From: Echeneis naucrates
Taxonomy: Eukaryota; Chordata; Actinopteri; Carangiformes; Echeneidae
Reading direction: 5' to 3'
Length of the DNA: 64,000 nt
Assembly (NCBI RefSeq): GCF_900963305.1
Contig: NC_042533.1
Coordinates: forward strand, 31,008-95,007
Numbering within the stretch: position 1 is the stretch's first letter; every line of letters starts with the position of its first letter. The notes under the pieces are model-generated. The model made no database searches and was not told the origin of the DNA. It saw nothing but the letters and a program-made list of their open reading frames with translations. Below are positions 21,601 through 40,645 of this stretch, in pieces. The translations under genes and the position numbers were made by a program.

Positions 21601-23409
21601 ATGATGCATCTGCTGCTGATGTCTTTTGCTCTCTGCATCGTCTGTGGAAACAGTAAACCAACAGAGCTGAAAGCTCAAGTCGTCCACGACGAGCCACTCA
21701 GCCATCTTCAACATGACGACAATAAGAACTACGACTATGATCACGAAGCCTTTCTGGGTCAAGATGAAGCCAAAACCTTTGACCGACTCCCCCCGGAGGA
21801 GAGCAAACGGAGGCTTGCGTGAGTTCGTAATCAGATCTCGTGCGGAATGTTCTCGACGGAAGATCAGCTACCAGCAGTCATGTCGCCTGTGTGCCTGTGC
21901 TGCTCAGATTCCTGTCACGTAAATGACATGCTGGGAAATTTCTTCTTCTCATTGTGCTTGATATGCTCTTGTTTCTACTTCCTGCTTCATCGGTTTTGTC
22001 ACAGCAACGTGGCAACAACAAGATCTGGCAGCTGTTTTTCTTAATGTACGCAGAGCCTACTGTTTATTCACATTATTTACAGACCTTTGTCACTGCAGCA
22101 TCGTCGTGGACAAAATGGACAGTAACAAAGATGATTTCATCTCTGAGGAGGAGCTGAAGTTCTGGATCAAACAGACTCAGAAGAAACATATTTACGACAG
22201 TGTGGAGCATCAGTGGAAAGACTTCGACACGAATGCAGATGGTCTGATCAGCTGGGAGGAGTATAAGAATGTCACATATGGCAGTTATCTGGGTACGTTT
22301 AAACACTGCTTACACGCACATTATTTAGATCAAGCGATACAGTGGGTGGAGGACAGCTGTACGTACATGAAGTGATGCGCTGATAATGATGACAAAAGCC
22401 GCACGCGCAAAAAGGTCACTGATCCTGACTCAGTGATTTTATAAGACCGACAAGTCAACTAGTTCTCACTTCACAGTCATGTGAAATTATTACCTCTGAC
22501 AGATGACCCTCAGACAGACACGGACTATAACTACACCCACGTGATGCTGAGGGACGAAAGACGCTTCAGAGCCGCAGACGCAAACAAAGATTTGATCGCA
22601 GACAAAGACGAATTCACAGCTTTCCTTCATCCTGAAGATCACGAACGCATGAGGGACATTGTGGTCCAGGTGAGACTGAAGTCACTGAAATGTGTTGTCT
22701 ATTAATCAGGATAATACAGTAGTTCATACTGACATTCTGTTTGAAACCGCCTGCTCGCTTTCACAGGAGACGATGGAAGATATCGACAAGAATGGAGACG
22801 GTGTCATCGATCTGACGGAGTACATTGGTAAGAAGGACAATACTCTACATCCGCCGATCACAGCCAGCAGCGTCTGGTGATCACAGCGTTTGGGGTCAGA
22901 CATCTTGCGGGACAACAGGTGTTTGTTTTTGACTCGTTGGCAGGGTTGTTGTTTGTGACTTAGTGTAATGAATGCAATCGTACCTGCAGGTGACATGTAC
23001 GCCGCAGAGAATGACGGTGATGAAGAACCTGACTGGGTGGAGACAGAACGTCAACAGTTCTCAGAATTCAGAGACAAAAACCATGATGGGAAGATGGACA
23101 AAGAAGAAACTCTGGACTGGATTCTCCCTTCTGACTATGACCATGTTGAAGCTGAAGCCAAACATCTGCTGCACGAATCCGATGCCAACGAGGTTGACTG
23201 CTCAAACATCTGATCAATCGCCTGTCTCACTTGTGTGACTGTTTCACATTAACCTGATCAGTCTGACTCTTCACCTCTTCTACTTCTTTTTTGTCTTTCT
23301 TCAGGATGGAAAACTGACCAAAAAGGAAATTCTGGACAAATTTGAGATGTTTGTCGGAAGTCAAGTTACAGACTTTGGCGAGGCGTTACTACGACACGAT
23401 GAGTTCTAG
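21601..23409 (+). CDS. calu: Calumenin, six coding exons
   Basis: Exons 21601-21818, 22099-22292, 22503-22669, 22767-22827, 22990-23192 and 23305-23409 join in frame to 315 residues, the length of human calumenin. It is a secretory-pathway CREC-family calcium-binding chaperone/regulator. Visible are a signal peptide ([16 protein letters not shown]), an [14 protein letters not shown] segment, six EF-hand loops ([82 protein letters not shown]) and a C-terminal HDEF ER-retrieval signal. HDEF separates it from the reticulocalbins, which end in HDEL. The fifth intron donor (GAG/gttgac) is weak. AATAAA lies at 23602. Whether this is the calua or calub copy is not decided. Confidence 0.95.
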
Positions 23410-23601
23410 AGGCGCAACCGGTTGTCAGGTTTCTGAGAAATAATTTATTGAGTAAATTTTCATTCAAGTTCAGTTTTTTCTCTCTTCATTCTGGCGCCTC
23501 ACACATCTGATTGCTGTCTCTTTGATTTGTGTTGATGATGTCAAACAACCATGAATGTTCAGGAGCACAAGCTGTTTTCTGACTTTTATAGCCTGTTCAT
23601 C

Positions 23602-23607
23602 AATAAA
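23602..23607 (+). terminator. Poly(A) signal of calu
   Basis: AATAAA lies about 190 bp after the calu stop codon. It overlaps the decayed 3' part of the opposite-strand opsin relic. Confidence 0.6.
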
Positions 23608-23639
23608 AAGAAGAAAATTAATTCGTACTTTGTTTTGTT

Positions 23640-25265
23640 CTGAAGAGTAGGCTGTAAGTAAAGAGTAGTAAAGACAAACAGGCCATGGCATTTGATCAAG
23701 GAGCCCGACGTGACTATGATCATCCTTGATACCTCCTTCTCAGCATTGACAGTGGAGACTGACTCCATCTGCTGAGCAGCAACCTGCACAAGAAAAACAT
23801 CACCATTTGTTGTGAAAATCTCAGCCTTTTAGACAAAATTTTTTTATCTATATCACAATATTCTGTGCTTCATTGCCTCAAGTCCTACACTTTGTTAGTC
23901 CACTGGACTGAGGTCCAGGTTTTTATATATAATTAAGTGGACATTATGAACCATGTACCAACTACAAAACAGTAAGAGACTGATCGATTGATTTTAAACT
24001 CTCGGGTCTTAGGGGGCGGACAGTAGCTGAGAGTAGTATGATGATGATGATGGAGAGTGGAACTGTGAACCAGGAGACCTTCAGAAGGTTTGTGTAGCTG
24101 CTACAGTTGAACTCTTTGTTGAGAGTGTACCAATCAGGAGCATAGGAGCAGCCCAGGCCCTCAGGGATATACCTGAACACCAAAATATAAGGTTTAACTG
24201 TTCCACATTTAACACTTCAACTTGTGATGACTTCAAATTACAGTCACTTACTCTAACCAAAGAAAGGTGGGATTGCATGGCTGATCCCTATGAACCAGCC
24301 AAAGGCAACCGCTGCCAAGTGTAATTTCTGCCAAACTTAAGGGTTCCAAACGGCTTATGGACGACAACAGCAGGACAGACAAAGATCAGGATGTCACCAG
24401 ACCTGAGGACAACAGGAAGACATGGATGAAAGGACAAAGAAACGATGATCTGCAACTCAGTGTTTACCTGATTCTGAAAACGATGCCACAGAACAGACTG
24501 AGACTGGACCGCAGCAGCAGCTGACAACCCAATTGTACATCAGTACTGCATCTGTTCTCAGTTTGACTATATTTGTACTTGTGGGTTGAGCCACAACCAT
24601 CTTCTACTCAGCCTTCAGGTTACCTGTAAAGTTAATCATTTGTATCGTTAAGTATTGACATCGTAGTGTCCTATAAAGTCTGAGCCACCTCTTTGGTACT
24701 TTCAGCCACAATAGATACGTCCTCTGCACTTGGTTGAAGAAACACAAGGTCTGTTATCACACCTGTAATGCTGTTCTTTTAACTGCTGAGATTTAAATAA
24801 AAAAAAAAAAAAAGGATTTCATTTACCTGCTTTTGATCCCATGGCAGACTCCGGGGCCCATCTGGTGTGACCCATGAAGTAATACCCGTTCATGGTGGAG
24901 ACAAACACGTGGTTAACATATAAGGTGACAAAGACAAATCCTGCAGAGAAGATGTTGACCAGACTGAGTGGGGTAATTGTTTCTTTCACTATTTAAATTG
25001 AAGTAGATTATGTATTTTTCTCTGATTGTTCCAAGTGTACAGGTAAAGGACCGGCATGCCCCTGTCAGAATTTCATTTCTGTTGAAGTTAAAAAGAAACT
25101 ACAAAAAAAAAAAAAAAGTGGATATAAACAATAAACTGGTGAGTTAATGTTGTTTTTGGGAAGCAAGAGTGAACATGTCCATTCCAGAATGAAGGTCACT
25201 CATTTAGAGCAAGATCATCTGTACATCTCCAGTGCTGTAAAACTTTGGGGCCAGGTCATCGAACC
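23640..25265 (-). pseudogene. opn1sw1: UV-sensitive cone opsin (SWS1) pseudogene
   Basis: Minus-strand pieces match SWS1 opsin in exon order. 25000-24830 gives FVFVTLYVNHVFVSTMNGYYFMG (TM2-TM3 area). 24420-24245 gives VVVHKPFGTLKFGRNYTW and, in another frame, WFIGISHAIPPFFG followed by TAG where opsins have Trp. 24175-24010 gives RYIPEGLGCSYAPDWYTLN. 23790-23690 gives VAAQQMESVSTVNAEKEVSRMIIV behind a kept TTGTGCAG acceptor. At least one frameshift, the Trp-to-stop change, a lost exon 2 donor and an unrecognisable retinal-lysine exon show the gene is dead. Its place between calu and tnpo3 is the standard vertebrate position of OPN1SW. Confidence 0.88.
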
Positions 25266-25879
25266 ACATCTATCAAAACATAAAAATGAATGTCAGTACA
25301 TCCATATTTTTGTATTGAGGAGCTGATTGGTTGATCCTTTAGTCACGATTCGTTTAAACCTATTCTCCAAGGTCCAGAGGCTGGACTGTGGTCTTGATCC
25401 TGAGTCTAGACTGTAGACCATGCGTCTAAACCCAAACCCTTTCAACGTGAACAGGTCACCTAACTCTAAGCCAATCTTATCACAGAGACAATCATTAAAG
25501 CTCATTCTCAGCCAATTTACAGTCTCCACTCGAGCTGGTCCCCTTGAGGAGGTTTTATAATAATATTTATAACAATACAAGAGGTAAACCTTTACAAAGC
25601 AGAAAAGTCACTGAGAAATACAAACAAGTCAGAACGTACACACGATGACAGTAGATGGTGACACCAAATAGATTTACTGTAAAGAAATCAAGAGGACAGC
25701 AGCCATTTTTACATCGGAACTAATGTTCCAGTCTGTGTTTCCAGTCGCGGCAGAATCGCAGTCGGAAACGGGAAGCCTGTGCGAGATGGCGGTCGACACT
25801 CAGACCGTTTAGGACTCTTTCCGCTCAGTTGTGTAGGATAATTTTCTGCCTTCCCAGATCCCTGATTGTGACCTGACCT

Positions 25880-33872
<7,993 letters not shown>

Positions 33873-35347
33873 CTGCAACGTTCGCACCACACCAGGTGAC
33901 TATTCACACGATATTGTTCAACATTGTGAGTGGCCGTGTAAAGTTGATCAGGCTTTCTCTCATCAATAATCTCTTATAATTATTGGGATAGCTCATGTGA
34001 CATGACTCACATCTGTGCCCAGGTGTTATTCGCGTCATGTGACTCAGAGCTTGTGTGGAGAAGGTTTACAGTGCTGATAAGTTGTCAGTTGTTGAACGCA
34101 GTTCTCTCATCTTCAGGTTAAATGTTTTGTTGACCAACATTCAGAGGTGACGGCAAAAAGCTGCAACTACAGACGAGGATCCAAAGGGACGGGATGATCG
34201 ACGATGGTGATGATGATGCAGGAGGGACTTCGAATGTGAAACGCAACGAACCGCTCTGAAAGACTGACACAGTGAGGACTGATTTGACAGAATCCTCTCC
34301 TGAGCTCACCTGCAGCAAGTATGAGGTGGGCGTGGTCAGGATCAGGAGCAGTTCACACTGATCAGAGGATGTGCCTGGTCAACAGTTTTTAAGAGGAGAT
34401 TTATTTTTGGGACATTGATCGTGATGTTTATTGTCCGTGACATGGGGGGGGAAAAAAAAAAAAACAGAACATTTCCCATGATGCTTTTGGCTGAGCGGCT
34501 GCCTGAAGAGGCATAATGCTGGAGGATTTGGCGTCACCTTTGACCTTTTTAACTTGGGTTGAATTTTAGTTGTTTTTCCACAAAGTGAGACAGAGTGAAC
34601 TCTGGCTAATGAGACGGAGAGACTGACACCTTGACATCATTGGTGATGTAGCCTTGTTGTAAACAATAAAAAAAAAAAAAAAAAAACAGCTGAAAAAAAA
34701 AAAACCTGATGATTAGTGTGTTTGTGTTAATTGACCCTGTGAGATGATCACTTCACCGAGGTGCATCTTAACGTTTCAAACTCTCCTGTGCCAGCTGGTC
34801 ATCATCTTCACTGTGCTGGAAGAACCACGAGTGGTCCACTTTACACCGTTTAACCAATTCAGTCACTTGATGAGGTCATCTATGCCTTGAGGGCAACTTG
34901 TCATCATTTTAAACCTCCCTGTCCCTGCCATTTACCTGTGAAGACCCCGTATGCGGAGGATTTTGTCACCTGATACTTGGACCAGCAGAGACAACAGCAT
35001 GTCCAGGTTCTTCAGTGGAACCATGACCTTCAGGACATTTTAGATTGATGTGGTGATTTTCACTTTAAGATCCAACCAATCAGGAGCATAATGGCAAAAG
35101 AGCAAAAAATTGGAGATCGTCAAAGTTGGCTGTATGATAAGTGGGAAACCAGTGTGCAATATTACCTCTGTGGCACACCAGTACACCAAAAATCTAGACT
35201 TAGGGTCATAGCAGATCCACAGCACCTTGCGTGGTTGGACTCATGTTTCTGTGGAATCAAAATAATAAAGCAATAAAGGTCTTTGAGTCTGCTCGAGAAC
35301 AAAGTCTCTTCAAGTCAAACAAGTCTGAGAAAAATACTGCAGTGGTG
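33873..35347. other. tnpo3 3' UTR and tail-to-tail spacer to irf5
   Basis: Apart from the tnpo3 3' UTR and short A-runs (34448, 34670, 34688), no coding exon, RNA gene or mobile element is evident. Confidence 0.5.
34665..34670 (+). terminator. Poly(A) signal of tnpo3
   Basis: AATAAA lies about 790 bp after the stop, followed by a genomic A-run. Confidence 0.6.
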
Positions 35348-35353
35348 TTTATT
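35348..35353 (-). terminator. Candidate poly(A) signal of irf5
   Basis: TTTATT on the + strand (AATAAA on the minus strand) lies about 385 bp past the irf5 stop. Confidence 0.4.
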
Positions 35354-35736
35354 GACATGCTGAATTTACATTAAAAAGTAATAGTGTCACTAAGTTCATA
35401 CACAGGAAACAGCTGTTTCACTTCCTGTCTAACTGAGCTGAGATCAACTGATGAAGCAACTTCAATGTCAGCTCAGGAACAACCTAAATAAAAAATTTAA
35501 ATCTGTTTCCTGTTTGTCTGGAGACAGTCAAAGTATCAATCTGAACTCATTACCACGTCACAGAAATTAATTCATGAATGGACCAGCTTTTAACAGAAAC
35601 TCATAGCACAGGGACTCTGGACAGGAAGCAGAACGACCATCAGTTTCAAGTCCTCCTGATCCTCTACAAGTTCTGGGAGTCATGATCAACCAGGCCCCGT
35701 CAAAGTCCTGGCGTTCAGAGTCAATGGCTGTATTAA

Positions 35737-38700
35737 TCAGGGAATGTTTGGGGTCCAGGGCCCCTGGATATGTTGACTCTGCAGTAGCTTCTGCAGCTCT
35801 TTAAATTGCTCCACCGTCTGGTCCTTCACATCAGGGTTTGAAATCTGGAGTCGAATGCTGTCTGTGGACCAGCTGAGTTCTCCAGAGAACATCTCAGTCA
35901 GGATACGAGCCACCACAGGAACCACCTGAGGGGAGCAAGCGGGTTAGATGTGCATTACTGAGACCACAACAACAACCTGGTTCAAACGAGAGCTACACCT
36001 AAAACCTCTGTTCCACTTTGTCAAAACTCATCTGTTCCCAAATCTGGTTTTGTGCCCTCACCAATCACAGTCACACAAAGTTATTGGGCCACATGACACA
36101 GTTTGAGAATATATATGTTTATTAGTTTTGAGAGTTGGCTCAGTGGCCTCCCATCATCAGCCCACTGACCTGGACAATGATAAGCTTCTTTTCTTTGGGT
36201 TTCTTGTCAGGCCAGTCCTCCCCAAAACAGAAGTAGATCTCAAAGGGAGGAGGATGTGGAGCTTCACCTTTCTGGAACAGGATCAGTCCTGAGAACAAAT
36301 GGTTGAATTGAACAAGCGGTTCAGAGGCCAAGAAACAAAACTTCCACAGAAACATTTCCTGACAACAGTGCAGCTTAACTCACCTTGTAGGAAGTCATTG
36401 AGGCTAAACACTTTGATCTTCTTCTCCCTCTCCATTGGGTTCGGTGGACCCTGTTCAGGCATGCCAGGTCCAGACCAGAACACCTTACATTGACAGAGAC
36501 GCACAGCATAGATGTCCTGTTCACAAATCTCCAGGATTAGACCTCTATCCATCACGTCCAGCAGGGCCTCAGTATAAAACTGCTGCTTCTGATTCTGGAT
36601 CTCTGAGGTACCAGGAAACCGGACCTGCTGCAGGTTGACAGGGCCAAATAAGTCCACCTGCTCCGGAGTCGGTTCAAGGTGTCCGAAATACAGACGGCAG
36701 CCTTGAGGGTTACTGACGGTGAGAGAGCCAGTGGTCCGGCCCCGGTACTGGAACTTCAGGTCCAGATCTGTTACTAATACCCAAAAGAGAGATGGCTTTC
36801 ACTATGGCAACAAAGAGAGAATACTGTCATGACAGTCAGATCGAGAGACCACTGTTACTATGGCAACAAAAAGAGATCATGAATACCACAGCAGCAGAGA
36901 TAGTGTTGACCTCATATTAGTCCTGATGTACAATCGACTGATTATTACAACCAGAACAGAGATCACACTCACGTGGGATGCTGCTAAGCAGATAGCAGGG
37001 CTGCTGGGTCTGAGTGTCCCCCTGGGTCTCCATTGCTCCCATGGTGCTGGCCTCCATTAGATCCACTACAGGGGGAGCAGAGGAAGCTGAAGGGGGCAGA
37101 GAGTTCAGGTCCTGGAGCCCGTTAGGGAGTCCCACGGGGTGGACAAACTTCCTCTGATCCACCAGCTGACCCTGGAGGTCAGAGGTCATTGGCAGGACTC
37201 TGTCAGTGACAAGGTGCATCGGGATCACAGGAGGAGGTCCAAACGTCCCATTGGAAGATAAACTGAACTGATTCACTTCTGAAGGAGCTGAGAAGGAGCT
37301 GAACGAGGGGGGGTCACTGATCCTGGGGTCTGAGGAGATATTACATCATCACATGATATCTTAACCATCACGTTTATTTCCATAGAAACAATACAGTCAT
37401 TTGTACTCACTGATGGTGAGGTCCATCAGATTTGGCATCTGAGAAGAAAAATTTTACTTTTTATGAGTTGGATGAAAAAAAAATGTGTAGAGATTGTTTT
37501 TCAGATTTCTAGACATTTTATTCCTCACCTCCTCATCTTCTTCATCGACGCCATCTGACAGAAAGAAAACACACATCAGGAAGCACTCGGCAAATTTAAA
37601 TATACTGAATCTGTTCTGGGGTGAGCCAGGTCACCTTGATAACATTTGTTGTGTTCAGTGATGAACCAGGCTCATCACACTTTCTGTGATGATGATGATG
37701 ATCAGATGGGGAGTGGGGTGGTAGTACAAGCTAAGTAAACTCCCTTGGGGCAGTACAATTCTGATTTACCACGTTGGCAGAGAACAGGTGGTTCACCTGT
37801 ACAGGTGTGAGATTATTTAGATTACCTGGGTTCCCCGGCTGCTCGCAGACCTCATAGATCTTGTACGGTTGGACTGGGGTCTCCTTGGTGCCGTCAAACT
37901 TCAGCTGAAACTCTCGGCTCTTGTTCAGAGCACAGCGAAGGTTTGCTTTCCACTTGGCTGGGTCGGGCTCATCCACACCTTCCTGATATTTCCCTGTCTC
38001 CAGAGCCCACGCCTGCAAGACAAAGAGTAGAGTTGACAAAGCATCGTATTTATTTTTCGGATTTATTTACCAAGCAGGACAGGAACAGAATGCAACAAAC
38101 TATCAGGTCTGCAGAGAAGACGAATGGGCCAACCTGCCCTCCATCCAGGACCTATATAGGTCCAGAGTCAGGAACCGGGAAGGTACCTTCGCTGGAGACC
38201 CCTCACACCCCTCACACAATCAGTTCAGACTCCTTCCCTCTGTAGGCGCTACAGAGCTCAGTTTGCCACAACTACCAGACATAAAAACAGTTTCTTCACC
38301 CATGCTGTCTCCCAGATCTCCCCAGAAGCCAACAGACAATCTAATCTAATGAACATTTGCACATTACTACACAATTGTAAATGAACCCACTTAAGCTATT
38401 TCTAATTTATATATATATATATTCAAATTCGCAGTATGTTTACACATACCTGGTAATAAAACTATTTTTGATTTTCTAACTTTTTCTAACGTTTTGTCCT
38501 GCTGTCCTCTCTCTTCCTGTCTCATCCTCCAGGTACTGAATCATCTCTGCTCAAACAGTTCTCTTTAGTTATCTCCTTCACACTGTGAGCTCATCTTCTC
38601 CTGATAATATTTACTGCAGCACATTTAGAACATCAGTCAGCTGGATGTTTTCTTCATGTTCATGTCATCTTCTCCTTCTGTTCTTTTTCTCTCTCCATCC

Positions 38701-39186
38701 CTCTACAGGGTCCCCCCTGCCCCTTTCAGGCTCTCTCTCACTGTCTCTCTAACTGCCTCTGCTTCTCTCTCTGCCCCCCCACCCCGAGCCGCAGGTTTCT
38801 GCCTCTGTCTCCTGTCTGCTCTGCTGGTCTCTCTAACCTTGATGGAACTTTATAATTTGGAGCCATAGAATTAAATTTGATTTAATTTGATTTGACAAAT
38901 AAAAACTGCAGAGGAAAAAAGGAGGTGACTTCATCAGAAGATGAGCTTCACTTTCACTGTGAGAACTGTAATAAACCTGATTTGTGACTGTCCAGCTGTT
39001 CGTGGTTCAGACCTTGAAGATGGTGTTCTCCTCCTCCGACAGCACCGTGTGGCGGGTTGCATGTTTCCAGGGAATCTGGAAGAGTCTGTGCTCCAGACTG
39101 AGCCACTTAAGACCTGGATACCTGCCGCTGTTAACCTGAGCCAGGAGCCAGGGTTTCAGCCGGATCCTCCGGGGCTGGACACTCAT
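35737..39186 (-). CDS. irf5: Interferon regulatory factor 5, eight coding exons
   Basis: Minus-strand exons 39186-39013, 38012-37826, 37554-37529, 37438-37411, 37329-36973, 36773-36384, 36288-36170 and 35925-35737 join in frame to 489 residues (human isoforms about 500). It is a transcription factor acting downstream of TLR-MyD88. The N-terminal DNA-binding domain (residues 8-115) has the spaced Trp pattern (KPW, LKW, IPW, AWA, AKW). Two tiny exons encode DGVDEEDEE and MPNLMDLTI. The IRF-association domain begins at [10 protein letters not shown]. The C-terminal [16 protein letters not shown] segment keeps the serines phosphorylated in human IRF5. The chosen ATG (39186) begins [13 protein letters not shown]; an in-frame ATG at 39222 would add 12 residues. 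The identity is IRF5 rather than IRF6/7, from [24 protein letters not shown]. Confidence 0.96.
38066..38480 (+). mobile_element. LINE 3' fragment (jockey/L2-like) in irf5 intron 1
   Basis: [18 protein letters not shown] followed by [15 protein letters not shown] is the conserved C-terminal tail of fish jockey/L2-type reverse-transcriptase proteins. The frame then shifts, but GGCGCTACAGAG and AACAGTTTCTTC continue the known tail. Only about 400 bp of the 3' end remain, as is usual for 5'-truncated LINEs. Confidence 0.6.
38490..38895. repeat. Pyrimidine-rich dispersed repeat with an ATTTG-type tail
   Basis: A CTCT/TCTC-rich block ends in AATTTGATTTAATTTGATTTG. The layout (body plus short tandem tail) suggests a retroposed element, but the family is not recognised. 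Confidence 0.35.
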
Positions 39187-40645
39187 GGTGGGAGGGGGGC
39201 ACTGGGTCGGCAAACATAACAAACATCACTGCTTCATGAGCAACAGTATTACTAGATATCTGGCTGTGTTTCCATGGTAACTATGTCCTGGGACCTTAAG
39301 GACAGAACTGGGTCAGTCACATGACCTAAACATTTTTGTAAAAACTGAAGTTTAAATAAAGTTTTCAACCTATTGGATCAGTTTCTGCCATGAGCGTGTG
39401 TTGCTTTTGTTCCATAAAAGTTTCAGGAAGTTAGTGAGTCACAGTCCTGATCTCAGGCGTCAGGCCAGCACTACTACTTTACACACTGAACCGCTCAGGT
39501 CCGGTCTCAGGTTCTGGATCCATGTGGTCTTAAGAGAAACTTTTGTTTCTGTCAAACCAGAGAAACTGTATGTGCATGCGCGCGTGTGTGGTGGTTTTAA
39601 TGAGCCCACCTGTTCTTGTCCTGATCCGTAAATTTTCTGCCAAGAGCTGGTTTAGACCTTAAGCCTCTGCAGCGTCACGATGACGTCAACAAACAACGAA
39701 CAAACAGACACACAAACAAACAGAATCTCGAACCAAAAAAATGGAAAAGAATTAAAAAAGAAAGGAAAACCTGATGGAGCTCAGCTATCCGGATCAGACC
39801 AGAATCAGATCTGAGTCAACCACTACTTTTTCCGGTATTACAGTTCGCTATCACTAAAATAAAAGCTTCAAGCCATTTGATTACAAAAATAAAGGCACAG
39901 TAACCTTTTTGATTATCGTGTGTGTCTGTGTGTGTGTGCGCTTGTGTCGCTTTTCTGACGTCACTGGTGTTCAGTTTTGACCTGAAAAACCTACGAAAAA
40001 TACGATTGGGCCGTGATTTATTTTGAAGGTCTGTCTGCAAATTTCCGTTAGATCACGTGTGTCTTTCGGTGACTTTACGGTCTGAGAGTTTTTTGCAGAA
40101 GTTGGTTAACTTCAGGTTCCTCCCTTCCTCTTTCCGCTGTTAACGGAAACTGGGACTTGGATAATCAACAATACCGATTAATCATCAATTTCAGCGACTA
40201 ATGATCAGGAATAAAAAAGACTCTCCAACATAAACGTTTATTTTTCACACATGATTTAAATGATTCTTTTACAATATCTGATGAATATTCTAATTTCCAC
40301 TGATCTGAAGCACACATTTATGTTGAAAGAGATCACTCAAACATGAGCTCATCAGTGATGTCATCAAAATATCTGATTAAATGATCGATTTCTTCTTCCA
40401 CTCGGTTCATAAAAGCAGACAAATAAATGACTCAATAAAAAGTATTCTCTAAAAAACATTCCTGAGAAATTAGGGTTTTTAATCCATCTGTCAAAAACAT
40501 CATATGTGTCTCTTTAAATAATTTTTCAGTGATATATTTGTTTCTGCACTCTGATTGACTGATGATAATTATCTTGTTCCAGGATGATCATTGTAGCCTT
40601 CCAGCGAAGGACTATGATGCCACCACTGTGATGTCATCATTGACA
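39187..40645. other. irf5 upstream region and cdhr5 3' region, no gene seen
   Basis: It contains a short GT-rich run near 39922-39940 and AT-rich stretches. The irf5 promoter and the cdhr5 3' UTR should lie here. I see no further exon or RNA gene. Confidence 0.45.

Noticed and set aside
23470-24527. Several separate small minus-strand genes
   Set aside because: Their translations are successive pieces of one SWS1 opsin in exon order, so they are parts of a single pseudogene.
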